Assembly: GCA_964036315.1 (NCBI GenBank)
Contig: OZ038478.1
Span: 140,067,156-140,131,155, forward strand
Direction of reading: 5' to 3'
Length of the DNA stretch: 64,000 nt
Origin: Acanthosepion esculentum
Lineage: Eukaryota; Mollusca; Cephalopoda; Sepiida; Sepiidae
The notes below the pieces were generated by a model. The model did no database searches. It saw nothing but the letters and a program-made list of their open reading frames with translations, and was not told the origin of the DNA. Made by a program: the position numbers and the translations under genes. This document shows, in pieces, positions 1-12,974 of this stretch. The stretch's first letter is position 1. The number at the start of each line of letters is the position of its first letter.

Positions 1-219
1 CTAAACAGATATATTTTGGATACGAAATTAAGCAGATATGCCATTCGAGAAAAATTAGGCAGGTACAGATGCTTGTTTCTGCATGTTTAAATACTGCTCG
101 TAGGTAGATTTTCTTTAAGAAGAATTGTTGGGATTGCAAGCAGTTCGATGAAAAAAATAAAGTTTAAGATTAAACAGAGCGTATCCTCGAATAAAGGTAT
201 CCGCTTAACAATTGAATTG

Positions 220-220
<1 letters not shown>

Positions 221-307
<87 letters not shown>
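221..307. repeat. (CA)n-(TA)n compound microsatellite
   Basis: A run of CA dinucleotides with one interruption passes directly into a run of TA dinucleotides. The same CA-to-TA transition recurs at several other places in the window. Confidence 0.97.
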
Positions 308-310
<3 letters not shown>

Positions 311-451
311 AAAAAATATGATTCCATCGCTACACAGGAATTACCATGTTTGAAAAGCAGAAGCTAATACTTCCAATTCAGTTTAGAGAAATTAAATTAA
401 ATTAAGGTACCTAGTTATGTTTCATTTTCAATCGAATTTTGTAAATTTGTG

Positions 452-455
<4 letters not shown>

Positions 456-517
<62 letters not shown>
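456..517. repeat. (TA)n microsatellite, left part, split by a mariner
   Basis: This TA run ends at the left end of the mariner element, and TA repeats resume at the mariner's right end at 1810. The two halves are best read as one tract into which the mariner inserted at a TA target. Confidence 0.93.
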
Positions 518-518
<1 letters not shown>

Positions 519-1807
519 GAGGTAACCGAAAAAATTCTGCCCGCTTTTTGATTAGTCATTGAATGAAGTTGAAATATATACGAAATACGTGTAGCAATTG
601 TTTTCAAATTCGGACAGCTGGCCGTAGGTACATCAGACGTTATAAAAACACGCGCACCGTGTCCGGCCATCAGTTATAAGCTGGACAGCTGTAAGAATGA
701 CGGAAGTGTCTATAGACCTCGTTCGGGACTGTTTGCTTTACGACTTCAAAGTGGGCTTATCAGCAGCTGCATCAAGTCGCTGCATATGTCAAGCGTTTGG
801 GGATAGTAATGTGGATGAACGTACTGCAAGGCGTTGGTTTCGAAAATTCAAGTCGGGAGATTTGTCTCTCAATGATGAGCCGCGCAGTGGACCACCACAG
901 GTCTTGAATTACGGAGTCCTGAAGGCAGCCATTGAAGAGGACAGTAGTCTAACGTGTGGTGAAATTGCAAGACAGTTCAACGTTTCCGTTGAAACAGTTA
1001 GACTTCACCTGCACCGCATAGGTAAGACGTACAAACTGAGCAAATGGGTTCCGCAAACGCTGTTGGATGTCCACAAGAGACAACGAGTGGCAGCCTGAGT
1101 ATCGCTGCTTTCTCGCCACCGTACCGCATCCTTATTCAATCGAGTGCTTACAAGTGATGAAAAGTGGGTTCTGTACGAAACTCCCAAGCGTTCCATACAT
1201 TGGTTGTCTCCTCAGGATGCTATCCCACACACTGCAAGACTGCCTATGCACCCACGCAAGATTATGCTTTGTGTATGGTGGACAGGTCGTCAAGTGGTTT
1301 ATTATGAACGGCTACCAATTGGCCAAACGGTCAATGGAGAACTTTACTCGCAGCAACAGAAACGTGTGCAACAGGCATTGCGCCAGAAGAAGCCAGAACT
1401 GGTGAATCGCAAAGGTGTGCTTTTCCTCCATGACAACGCCAGGCCGCATGTCGCGCGAGTGGTCAGGGATACCATACAGCAACTTGGGTTGGAAACTTTG
1501 TGCCATCCACCTTATTCAGCTGACCTTGCGCCATCCAATTATCGTCTCTTCCACTCCCTGGATAATAATCTTCGTGGGAAATCCTTCACCAATGAAGCAG
1601 ACTTGCGCAAAGCCCTCACGGACTTCTTTGCGTCAACCCCACCCTACCCCGAGTTCTACCGCAAGGGCATTGAACAGCTGTAGACACGTTGGCAGAAGGT
1701 GCTGGATGCCAATGGCGATTACTTCGAAGACTAAATATAAGTTCCACATACTGTGAAGCGTTTTCTTTTTTTTCCTTTCAAAACGGACAGAACTATTTTG
1801 GTTACCT

Positions 1808-1809
<2 letters not shown>
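518..1809 (+). mobile_element. Mariner-type DNA transposon, complete ends
   Basis: The element is 1,292 bp and is flanked by TA on both sides (516-517 and 1810-1811), the target duplication expected for Tc1/mariner. Its left end begins CGAGGTAACCGAAA. The reverse complement of its right end begins CAAGGTAACCAAAA. Similarity between the two ends continues for about 30 bp (TTCTGCCCG against TTCTGTCCG), so these are the terminal inverted repeats. Inside lies one transposase reading frame with premature stops. The copy can be cut at its ends in principle but should not encode active transposase. It sits within a (TA)n tract that extends on both sides. Confidence 0.9.
697..1734 (+). pseudogene. 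Mariner transposase, two in-frame stops and a lost catalytic residue
   Basis: The reading frame runs 697-1734 without frameshift, about 345 codons, the normal mariner length. The first 133 residues hold the paired helix-turn-helix DNA-binding region, with a WFRKFKSGD motif near residue 47 and the end of the second HTH around residues 90-115. A TGA at 1096-1098 breaks the frame where related proteins usually carry a residue after RVAA. The catalytic half resumes in the same frame, with D154 (LTSDEKW) and D246 (HDNARPH). The third position is N281 (PSNYRLF) where the family has D, at the expected 34-residue spacing. A TAG at 1681-1683 truncates the last 17 codons, which end in the typical GDYFED. 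Two stops plus D-to-N in the DD34D triad make this inactive. Confidence 0.93.

Positions 1810-1881
<72 letters not shown>
1810..1881. repeat. (TA)n microsatellite, right part
   Basis: This is the continuation of the TA tract on the right side of the mariner. It starts at the TA target duplication. Confidence 0.95.
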
Positions 1882-1883
<2 letters not shown>

Positions 1884-3540
1884 ATTTGTTAAATAATATT
1901 GACAAATTCTGTCTATCATTTTTTAATAAATAATAAATATATCAAATTTTCGATTAATGTTAGCTTTTGTTTTATATTTTTCCCCAGAGTACATTCGTTT
2001 CTAAGAATTGTTCTCTGTGTAGTAGCAACATTCCCACGTACTTGGGAAAAATATAATATCAAAATAAAGGTACATATGCATTTTTTCAAATTTACTGACA
2101 ACACAAAACAAATTATACGGTAATTTGAATGATTAAATAAAACATTTACAGACAAAACTTAATTTACTGACGAAATGCAAATCACATATATATATATAGA
2201 CCGGTACCAAATAATAGAAACCAAATCACTAGAGGACTTTCAACAGCAGCAATAACTCCATTTGGTATGGCATATAACTGGAATGGATTAATTTGGTTTG
2301 TTTTACGGCTATAAACCTCAATGGGTCATTTAATACCAACAGGATTTTTATTGCTGGTAATGTTTGTTTTTTTCATAAATATATTGCTGGTAATATTTTC
2401 TTCAAAAATGTATTGTTGTAATAATTTATCCTTCAAAAACTTTATTGCTGGTATTAAAACCTATTTTTACACTTTCATAGTGTTTTAACCCTAGTTAAGG
2501 GGTTAACTATTTACCCATAGTTATGACCCCTAACAGGTGCTACCACCCCGGGTTAGGGTGGACCTGGGAACACCAGCAATTAAGAGGTGATTCCAGGCTC
2601 CTCGAAACCTCCTGATCAGAGACCTTGATGTTGGACGTAGTTTATAGTCTTACCCTGCACGCGGATGTACTTTATCGTCATACCCAGGACGTTTAACTCG
2701 AATGGAACATAATGACATAATCAAGATGTTGAAGTTCGACATTACTTCAAACAAAAGTTTAGGAAGGAAACGCCATCAATAATCGAAAGATCGATAACAG
2801 ATACTGGACTTGACAAACCTATTTTCCCGAAAAATAGTTTTAAGTGAAGAAGTTTAGAGATTTCAAGTGTCAGTAGTATTGAGCAGATCGGTCAATGAAA
2901 CAAAATGCTTCCTTATAAGAGGACAACTAATGTCCCCATTATCATTTACATATTTTAGTAAAAAGCGCAAAATCGTTGCTTAAGCGTATACAGTCGAATT
3001 AGGGATATTGTGGGCGCGCGCATTTATCTGTGTGTTTGCGCAAATATTGTGTAAGACGAAATCATGAAAGAAAAGCTGTTAATCCTTTATAGCTAGCAGA
3101 ATCTGTCTTATATTGTGACCACATTACTGCTTCTTGTATAATGCAAATAGCTATCTTGCATATTAACGTTTATAAATCAATATAATATGTCTATTATCAT
3201 TTTTATTAATTTTCGAGAACGTTCAATTTCCTGCCATGGTATTCAAATAAAGCTGCGCTCAAATTGGTAATGCAGTGTTGATATTTCAGTTTTATATTTT
3301 AGAAACTAATAACATTTCAATTTCGACAAATGTTTTTATCAAAAAATAATTTACTTTATTAAAATAGATTTATTTGTTTTAATTGAGCTTATTAGAAAAA
3401 CAATACAAAACTCATTATTTTGGCTTGAAAGCAATAATTTAATTTTGTACACTTTGTTCAGTATTTAACGTTAATGTATTTTCTCTGATGGCAAATAAAT
3501 AAAAATATTCTAATATATAAAGATCAACGCACGTGCGCGA
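1882..3540. other. Unassigned AT-rich sequence
   Basis: No convincing coding region was found. Four short near-copies of ATTGCTGGTAAT occur at about 2350, 2383, 2412 and 2444, spaced roughly 30 bp apart in AT-rich sequence. A GC-richer patch at 2530-2640 has no recognisable identity. Confidence 0.6.
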
Positions 3541-3541
3541 T

Positions 3542-3619
3542 TGTGTGTGTGTGTGTGTGTGTATGTGTGTGTGTGTGTGTATGTGTGTGTGTGTGTGTGT
3601 ATTTGTGTGTGTGTGTGGG
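3542..3619. repeat. (GT)n microsatellite
   Basis: A GT dinucleotide run with occasional AT interruptions. Confidence 0.95.
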
Positions 3620-4980
3620 AATCAGCTAAAAATTGATTAAGTGGAAGAAAAAGAAATTTCGATACGTAACCGCTGAAGTGGATATAAATCTACTACAAAA
3701 AACATACATATATATATATATATATATTTGTAATGGAAAATTATCTATCTTCAATTTCGGAATGCCCCCCCGCACAAAAATATAGTTAATTTGCAAGAAA
3801 AGTGTTTACAATCTTGAGATGAACCAAATATGAAACAACAGAAAACTACACGAAAACAAGTATCCGGCCAAGTATGTGAAAAGATTAAATTTCGCCAAAT
3901 TATCAAAGAATTCCTCTATGTCGAAAAAATATTCTAAAGATAAAGATCAAATTACCATTATGAATAAAATAAATAAATGCCTCAATATTAGCAGAAGTGT
4001 CACTTTATGTGGATGAAGGTCGATGTTTCTACAGTGTAGTTTTTCGATGAGTAATCAATGAAAACTCAGACATCTTTAATTGGTCCATAAGAATGTTATT
4101 TTCTGTAATGTCGAGCCGAATATCGGAAATAGTGACTATAGCAGTACTTGTAATTATGATGATATATCTCGTTTATTCTGAAGCTGGTTGGTAAAGCTGC
4201 CTTTGGAATGCTATTAGCAGCCAAGTAATTGATACGTGTTCGTTATCGCAAGAAAGAGAGAGAGAAAAAGGAATAATATCAATGTAAGAATACAAAATGT
4301 CTGGTTGTCAGCAAAAGGAACACCCCAAGATGCGAACTACAAATTGGAGACATCACTATCAAGTAAGTACAAAAATGGAAATATACATGTTTTCATGGGG
4401 GACAGAAAGGAAATGTGGCACCAAAATCCGAAGACGCATTGGGATAGGGAATGATGCCTTCAAAAAGTTAAGCAACGGAAGCAACTTAAGAAAGGAAAAT
4501 GTCGTTAGAAAAAAGAAAATGTGATGAATATTTATATAATATAACTCTTTCTATATGGCAGGTAATACTGGTAATCTCCTTGCAGTAGAAAAATATTGGG
4601 GTAAAGAGAAATGCGTTTCAACAGAAGGATGCTGAGAATATCATGGACTGAGCATTTAAGCCAAACCGATTTCAAGACGTCGAGATTATCTAAAAGAATG
4701 TGGCCAGAAAGCTACTTGCTATCCCCAAAAATGAGTTCCACGGATTCTCCCATCAATGAAAACAACGATAGATGTGTGTGTGTCTTCAGAAGAGAACTAC
4801 TTCGAAGGAGATTAAATGCCGAATTGATATCTTTTGTAGTTTTCTTTTTATAGCAACTGTACCGATTCTTTTTTTATCAAACTTCGTGCGTAATAAATAT
4901 GTGTGTGCTTGTGTGTATGTGTTTGTGCATGTGTGTATGTGTGTGTGCTTGTGTGTGTGTGTGTGTGCGTGTTTTGAATT
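3620..4980. other. Unassigned AT-rich sequence with a GT-rich tract
   Basis: No supported gene. Short open frames at 4236-4524 and 4611-4853 have no recognisable motif and are compositionally like the surroundings. An imperfect GT-rich tract lies at about 4898-4972. Confidence 0.55.
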
Positions 4981-4999
4981 TTGAATATTTTTACACCCA

Positions 5000-5525
5000 A
5001 AATGAAGATGGATGAAAATGAGATTCACTTTTGTCATTTCCTTCTCTATTTTGTGGAATGGAAAAATCGTACAACAAACAATAAAAAAGGATATGGTGTC
5101 ACAGATGTGAGTGCTGTTCGTAAAAGTTTCCCTAGGTTGAATGCTGAAAAGATTCATGTGGAAGATATCAAGAACGTTCCCACAGGCCTGCGGTCAATGA
5201 TGTTGATCAAAGCGAAACCTTTATTTAAACAGTTCTTGTCACACTACGGGTCGCTTGGTAGAGATACTCGACATGCTTTATATTAGCCTTTTGAGACATT
5301 TGAAAGCATTTGAATATGGAAGTTGAGTTCATTGAGCGGGAAATTGTCTGTGATTCTCTGCGCAAACGTACCAAAAACATTATGTTATTTCAAAAGAACG
5401 ACAGTCGATGGATAACGGACTGTTTGAAACAATGCGGAGCGAAAAGAATCATTCAGGAAACTAAATGAGCCACCGACAAATACTCGATGAGACGGTCTAC
5501 ATCCATGTGACATTATTTGTTACTT
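5000..5525 (+). pseudogene. Decayed mariner transposase fragment
   Basis: The open frame around 5001-5286 begins MDENEIHFCHFLLYF, which resembles the N-terminal start of many mariner transposases. The downstream translation at about 5385-5500 contains NNAERKESF followed by KLNEPP, which corresponds to the stretch after the first catalytic aspartate (NNVERKRSW, NEPP) in that family. Several stops and frame changes separate these pieces and the catalytic domain is mostly gone. No terminal repeats were found. This is a fossil, recognised by weak protein similarity only. Confidence 0.5.
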
Positions 5526-5529
5526 GTAA

Positions 5530-8400
5530 ATAATAAACAAGGATTAATAAATAGCCTGAAGGATATACCGAAAAGCAAGAAGGGTTAATGAATAAACACC
5601 AAGGGATAGATTGAATATTTTGATTTGCGAAAGGACCAGGAAGCAGATAGAGGAGAGAACGATATTCAACTACGACGGATCATAGGGTAATATCTGTCGA
5701 TTATAGTTGATGACACCCAGCTAAAAATACGGGCTATCAAAAGTGCAAAGAGACAATCCAATAGGATTTTAAATCATAATTCGGAGATTAACCACAAAAG
5801 GCGTAGATAGCCAGCTAGAATTGCGTATCAAACTTGGATAGACGTGAAATGACGAAGAAAGACATTTATTTTGCATTTAGAATTGATTGTGTGTTAGTTT
5901 TGTAAAACACATGAGTGGAAAGCTTTTATTTCTGCCTAAATAAAAAAGTTAGAATTAATCTTTCTTTTGTCTTCGCCCCGGGACAGTCAACGTCCCTTAA
6001 TTGGAGAAAGCCCGAGGCAATAGGCACAGATGAAACACAAATGTCAATAAATACGAATACCCGAGACCAGATGGCAGCCACCCAACGCGAGACAACCCCA
6101 TGTGATTATTTGCTGGCGAAAGTCTCCGAATTCAGCCTTGTGCCGAACTTTACCAAAGTCAACAAAAGTGTTACGTCCGATTTATAAGCGGGTTGGATCG
6201 ATAAATGTTACATGCGAACTCTTGATTTAACCAAATATTCTTCGAAAGAATTGATATAAAAACAGTATTTATTTTTTTTTAAATTTATTCAAGTGTTATA
6301 TCCTCACTGTGAGTCTTCGCCATACTTGAACCAGCCCAATACAAAGATACCATACGAAGATTCGTTCTTGGCTGCCTTACGATCCAGCAAATCGCAAGGT
6401 GAGATAAGGTCGGACCTGCATCGATGTGATTCCTCCATCGATCAGCCGCATGTATTAGACATCTTGGATGACACGGGAGGGTGTAGGGCGACATCCGTAG
6501 AAAGTGATGCATTGTGTCTGGTGAAATTGAATGAGCATCCTGTATTACGAGCTCCTTCCAAGAGAAATCAGTGTTAAGATAAAAATACTTTTCTGAGTTG
6601 AGCCGATTAAACATAGAAACCCATGAAAACGTGTGGAATTGTCAATCGGAAAAGTGCTGTTTTCCAACAGGTCAGCGTTAGACAGGTCTTTGGGAATCGT
6701 TGCAGAAATTGGCATAGCTTGGCTAGGATGTTATATGACACTGAACGTTTTCACCTGATTTACTTCCTCCGTTTACCTCTTCTTTCGAGCTCTACAAAAT
6801 TATGTCACTAGGAAAAAGTCTTTGTAAGTGTATAAAACCATTTAGAACAGAAAGAACCTAATTCTAGGAGGATGGAAGAGAGTTGACAAAAGTTAGAGAA
6901 AAAAATTCAATAAATCTATGTACAAATATTATCACTGAAATTCACTTAAAAACGTTATTATTAGGATTTTTCTTCGATATCTTGATAATATTTATCACAA
7001 TATTTCATCAAGCCATCTTCGACTATATTCTGCAACTTTCGAGTTCTTGCTTCCAAAGTAATTACGTAAAAAGTAATTGATGTGCACACAATTAAATCAA
7101 ATATGATGCATCTGTTATATATTTAGAGATTCTAGATAAAATTCAAAGAAGAATCTGTGATGTCATCTTTTCTGATCTGGCATCTCGGCTTCACTCATTT
7201 CGCATCACCATAACTTAGATTTCACGTGATTTGTTAGAAATATTTTTAGGGCAAATGTTCTTAAAAACATGTCCTCTTTGTTATCAAGGCTCTATGCATT
7301 AAATCACAACTTTTGGTATTTTACATTTGAAATGGTTAGCTCAAACTTCTTGCATGTGTAATTCTCTATAGAATGTTGGCATACCAATCAACATTGTTTT
7401 ACAAAAGTTCAAATGCAATGTCAATCTGTTTCTTCTAAATGTTTTTGGTTACACCAGCTCTGACCTTTGTAGCGGGGACTCGTCATGATACGTACACAAG
7501 AATGAATCATCCCCATTCCCTTTGTATACAATTAATAAGATGTAAGTTTCGCTCGGGGATGTTTTCGCAATCATTACAATCAAATCCTCTTCAAGTCTAG
7601 GGATATCTAGGGTAATCTTTCGTACATCGTGTAATTCACTTCTTTGCCTTTTCTTACCCTCATACAACACCACACAGTAATCTACGATTTTGAATGACTT
7701 TTGGGCGTTGAAGCTTTAAATGCACGTTATTGACTTCTGTGCTTTGTAATTTTAAATGCGATACCAATTTTCTATCTTCTTAATTCCTGTTGTTTTATCG
7801 TTCTATTTCCTTAATAATTTTCTTTTACTCATATTCTTTCACATGCAGTAAACCGTTTGCGTCATAGTGACTCTATGACTCTATCAGTAGATAGATATCC
7901 CACTTTTGAGTGATCATGGCTCTCCACAATACTCTACCCTTTGTAGATCTAAGAGGCAGTATTTGTCACTTTATTATCTGTTTTTCCATTCCTTTGCACA
8001 AACACGTTAGGTATGTTATTTGATGTCTCCCTCTGCTCTTATTGGATTCATTATGTCTTGTGAGTGCCACATTATTGAATACACCTCCTACGCCATTATT
8101 TCAAATGTCTGTTTGTGAGTCTCGGCTTCATCTGCGAGGAGACTGCCATCAATTCACCACTGGAGAAGCAGATTGATATTACATAGCTGTTGTACGAATT
8201 CATTAATGCGAGTACATTAGTAGCAAAGAAAGTAGAGATTTATGTATTGATGAGGGCAAAATCAAGCAGGTGTGGATATTTAACTCCATTGGTTGAGTAA
8301 TAACAGGAAGGACGTGACCTCTTATTGGCTTTATTTTCAATCTCGAAATTAATAGAATAATACCGTTACTCTGAGTGGTCGTTTCAATACAACTGTCTCA
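5530..8400. other. Unassigned AT-rich sequence
   Basis: Short open frames (for example 5915-6187, 6293-6577 and 6883-7080) have no motif, domain or neighbour that supports coding. I see no element boundary here. Confidence 0.5.
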
Positions 8401-8405
8401 TCAGA

Positions 8406-8921
8406 TTGCACTACACCACTACTACTGGAGCAATACCCCTTAATTTTTATCGATCTGACCCCTTTAAAATTATGGGCCAAGAATGCCGTGCGATCATACG
8501 TCATGGAATTATAGTTGCATGCAAGGAAACTGGTATCCGACTAAGAGGCACCGTCGACTATAATAGATGCTTTTACGAGACCGTACAAACCGATGAAGAG
8601 AGGGAGAGGTTCATATACAAACACGTCAGTCGTATAAATCGCAAAAACTTCGCACTTGTTCGCTTGACTAGATTCAAAATGCAGGGGTGTAGAAACCCAC
8701 CATTTTATGAAAAGATTGTAAATAATTTTGATTTGCGAAATAGCCAACATGTTGGGAAATATTTTGTACAAGACTTAGAATCTCCTGGACAAACTTTTCA
8801 ACAGTTATCTCGCCACATCGGATTTTTTCTTTATTTATCTTTTCTGTCTTCCTTTCTTTCTTTCTTTCTTTTTCTTTCTTTCTTTTTTTCTTTTTTTTCC
8901 TCACTGAAACCAAACATCTGA
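8406..8921 (+). CDS. Unidentified 171-codon open frame, coding status doubtful
   Basis: I do not recognise this. The first 140 residues are mixed and soluble in character, with several cysteines and many basic residues. The last 30 are the translation of a TTTC/T-rich simple repeat at 8850-8900 and cannot be a real protein tail. No start-site context, splice-site pair or related neighbour supports it. It could be a chance frame, or an exon-sized remnant of an unidentified gene or element. Confidence 0.15.
   Translation: MHYTTTTGAIPLNFYRSDPFKIMGQECRAIIRHGIIVACKETGIRLRGTVDYNRCFYETVQTDEERERFIYKHVSRINRKNFALVRLTRFKMQGCRNPPFYEKIVNNFDLRNSQHVGKYFVQDLESPGQTFQQLSRHIGFFLYLSFLSSFLSFFLFLSFFFSFFSSLKPNI
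8850..8900. repeat. (TTTC)n pyrimidine tract
   Basis: A run of CTTT-type units degrading into poly-T. Confidence 0.85.
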
Positions 8922-8924
8922 TAT

Positions 8925-9570
8925 GATATGCACTTTTCAACTGACCTCGCCAATTAAACGGAATCGGCCATTGGTTATGATATATTGATACGTGCTGAAC
9001 CACTAAAGAAGAAGGCGATTTCTAACATGATAATAATGCATGTACATAAATAGTCTGGGGACTTCAACGTGGTGTAATGGCTAGCAAGCATTGTCTCACT
9101 AGATCAATTATTACTGAATAGTGAGTTCCATCCTTAGTAGGTACTCCATACTTTCGTTCTTGTGCCACATCTAAGCTACACTTAGAAAATCTCCATACAT
9201 AGATAGATAAATAAGAGACGAGTATTTGGGATAGGATTATATTCATATATAAACACATAATAGCTGTCTTCTTGGTTCCGAGTTCACTTGTCTGATAACA
9301 CGCTAAGCTATTTCTTGCTGTAGTCGCCATCTTAGGCAGATTTATGGTCCCTCAAAACCCACAGAGCTGATCTGGGTTTTATGCAGAAACTATGCTGTGC
9401 AGATCTAAGAGTTTGTAATGACGAGTACTTGACATGGGGAGAACACTCAAACTTCAAACTCCTGTCTCATGGTCGCAACGCTAAATTCTTAAACTATCAT
9501 TCACGCGCACCTACGTAATACATAAACACGTACGTAAATACATATGAAAACAGTGCTTCATGGAATAAAT
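8925..9570. other. Unassigned sequence
   Basis: No gene or repeat could be supported in this stretch. Confidence 0.5.
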
Positions 9571-9574
9571 TATA

Positions 9575-9616
9575 ATCTATCTATCTATATCTATCTATCT
9601 ATCTATCTATCTATCT
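9575..9616. repeat. (TATC)n tetranucleotide microsatellite
   Basis: About ten ATCT units with one irregular step. Confidence 0.93.
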
Positions 9617-12600
9617 GTTGAATAGCCCTCTTGTTCTGGAGATCTCTTGGTTGATGTGGTCGATTCCATAAAAATAATGTTGATTTCTACTTTCACACTC
9701 GTCTATTCTCGGTCGGGTGATCGCTAGTTTGTTTCTTCGGAGAGCTACCACAAAAGGTATTTTTAACTAATCTATTTTATTAAACACGTCGACCTGTACA
9801 TTTTTAACTAGCCAGCGGGGTTGTTACGCGGGCGAACTAGGGAGCAGCTTCCCTACTAGAAATTAAAACGTCTGCATTCTTCGACGCATAAAACTTAATT
9901 CCCTGAAAATACTTTCTAACTCTAACATTCCCACATTCGGCTCAGCCAATCAAAATCGACATCCCTATTTTTCCACCATTTATTCTTGGGGTCAGCCTCA
10001 GAAGGTCTGAGCCAAATACACTGCTACTAAAAAATAATTTATTTAACATATTTATTTATTTATCTGTTTATTAGATCTTATCCTTTTTACCAACCATTTT
10101 TTCACTGAAAACTGTGCACAATTTTTCCTTTCTGATTCCAGTGTTACCCATGAATGGATAAATGAAGGTTCATTATGGCCTACCTCTTATCCTTGTCCAG
10201 TAATTTGGATCCCATGTTATAAATCATTACTTCTCCACCAAGCGCCCCTAAAGCGCATTTGCATTTCATAGATTGCGTCTGTAATTTCAGTGGCTTAATA
10301 TATATTTCTTCATTGGACGTTGCACTGCGTGTACATTAGTGAAAACGTACCGAGAAGTGATTTATGCATCGAGGAGCGCAAAATCCATCCGTTGAGGAAA
10401 TTTGATGATTTCGGTTGAGTAGCAGCAGAAAGAGAAATAAAGACAACATAATCTGAAAGCGCACAAGAATACGTAAATATCTTTCCGAAATTAAGCATAG
10501 TAATGAGGACTGAGAAAAAAAAGAAAAGAGTGCTGGACTGATATGTAATATAAAGACGTTTCTTGAAACGTTGGAGAGATCGTTCTATCGATGACTGATG
10601 ATACGACCATGGCCAGAACATGTGAGTATCGGGAAGTTCAAATTTAAATATTTACTGTGAAACATCTTGCTAACAATCAGAAAAAAAAGGAGAAAATATG
10701 CGGATACATAATAAGGGACGCAAGTTCAGTGAAAAAAACACTTGCTGGTCGCACTGAAAGCGAGATTAATCCAGGGAAAGCAACAGGTAGAATGTTTGAC
10801 AAATCCGAGTAAATGTGTATCACAACATAGAAAGAAAAGAAAGTTGGTTAAAAGCAATGGGTTACTTCGAACCAAAATGAGACAGGAAATAGTCGACCTC
10901 TTTGATTGCTCACTTCCATGACATAGCAAGAAAATTATTTCTAAGAATATTTCCCCTGAATAAAAATGATTTTGCTAGTAGGAAGAACTTACCTTCTTAT
11001 AGGCTGGATTTTCTCGCTCGAAATCATTAGGAATATGCTGTTAACAGCTGGTATTTACCACTAATCTAATATGTGCGTACCATCATTTTTTTTGACTCGT
11101 GATGTTGTTAATGTCTATATGCTTGACACCTACAAGAGGAATATTCTGTTGTAGATCTAATTAATTGCTTTATTTAGCTTTAAGTCTTAATTTCCAGATA
11201 GTATTGTCGATGCAACTGCAATTTTGCCATTCTTTTATGAGTAATTGAAGCATGCGCTTAGATATAAGAATCATCCACTTGATTTAGATTGTTATCTGAT
11301 TTAAGATCGCCTTCTGTCTTTCTTATTGACTTGAATTCTGCTTAATATTCTGTTATATTTTCGGCAGCGGATTTTAATCTTGTTCAAGTGTTCTGGATAG
11401 AAAATTCACAACCTTTTTCCAGCTAGGTTGAATTAATAGATGCAAACCCATTAAGCGCAATCATAATTTGATTAGGGTTATTACCGCTGCACTAGAAAAG
11501 GTTTCAGTTTGCACTATCTCCAAATTGCACTATCCGCAAATTGGGCTACGGTGTCACATTAGTAACCTTATCTTCTTTTATATTTCATGTGTTTTAAGGA
11601 CATGGAGATAATGGCTGTCTCCCCATATCTTATGTTGTTGTTTTTTTTTCTGTATTTATTTACGATATTTAGTTTCGGACTATTGTACTTACCGTTGTTG
11701 TATACTTACTATCACAATTATTGATATTTGTCATCAAAAAGTTTCTGCCGTTGTGCCTCCCACCCAGCCACATAATTTAACTGCTTAAAATCCCCGGGGA
11801 CACAACGGCCAAAACGCTGGGTCGACAACAAAGAGTTCGCATGTAAATAGGGTAAATGAGAATAACTCCACATCCCAGAAATTCAGTCAGAATCTTTTTG
11901 TCTCTTTACGATTCATCTTTTGTCCGTATTCTGCCATCTATTCCGTCAAAGAAGTTAAATATGTTACTCACACATTCCACATTGTTTCTCTTGTCAAATA
12001 CCAGTATTTAATCTATATCAGGCTATTCTTCACCAATTCACGTCTTTTTAGTTTGTTTTATCAAAAGCTTTCTGTTATTTATCTTCCAGATATCCTCACA
12101 TATTTCTTACGTTCTGATATTTCATATCTTGCTCAAAGGAGACGAGGTTGAATCAAGTAATCTAAACATTATACACGTATAGATTCCTTTCCCCATATTT
12201 TTTCTCATTCTGCATTATACCAGGAAATAAAAAAGGCTGATGTTGGTTGGATGGTTAGCTTATTTAACGACAAGCGGGAAGATATTTGGTCATTTAGTGT
12301 ATGTCGCATCAAACTAAGATCGAATTCGCTAGTTACTCTGAAAAAAAAAAACAGTGGCGTTAACCATTACTTCACGCATTTAGACGGTTGAGAACGTCTC
12401 CTCATGCAAAGTGCCGAGATAACATTGATAACTGTTTCGTGGTAATAATCAGGAAGTGACAAATGATGAATTTTATGTTCCGCTGATGGAAGACAGGAAA
12501 AGTTCAATAGATTTATTAAAGGATTACTAATACAGTGTAGAACTCAACAGCAAACACACGGACACACGCCAACATTCCAGAACTCTATAAGGAAATCAAT

Positions 12601-12820
12601 ATCCTATCAGCGAGAAAGCTGCAATTAGACGATCGAAAACTTACCATTTGATATGTTCCAGTAAAATGATATGCACTAAATAAAAAGTTAATAGCAGTAG
12701 TGATTACAATAACGATTACTCCACAGAACCAATTTTGTTGGAAAATGAACCTTAATGCGTGCGCATAATTAAAATAACAAATTTATTATAAAACCGTAAT
12801 TTCTTAATATTCCATTAAAT
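9617..12820. other. Unassigned AT-rich sequence
   Basis: No recognisable gene. The GC-richer segment at about 9640-10020 could be part of an old repeat but has no matching partner in the window. Minus-strand open frames at 10310-10621 and 10726-10929 carry no identifiable motif. Confidence 0.5.
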
Positions 12821-12823
12821 TTT

Positions 12824-12824
<1 letters not shown>

Positions 12825-12914
<90 letters not shown>

Positions 12915-12923
12915 ATATATATG

Positions 12924-12968
<45 letters not shown>
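12825..12968. repeat. (CATA)n-(TA)n compound microsatellite
   Basis: CATA units pass into a long TA run, interrupted once near 12910-12928 by TTGTATATATATGTATG. Confidence 0.95.

Positions 12969-12974
<6 letters not shown>

Noticed and set aside
1689..1919. Open frames translating to runs of IY or YI
   Set aside because: These are translations of (TA)n repeats. The same applies near 470, 12900, 19750, 22400 and 49500.
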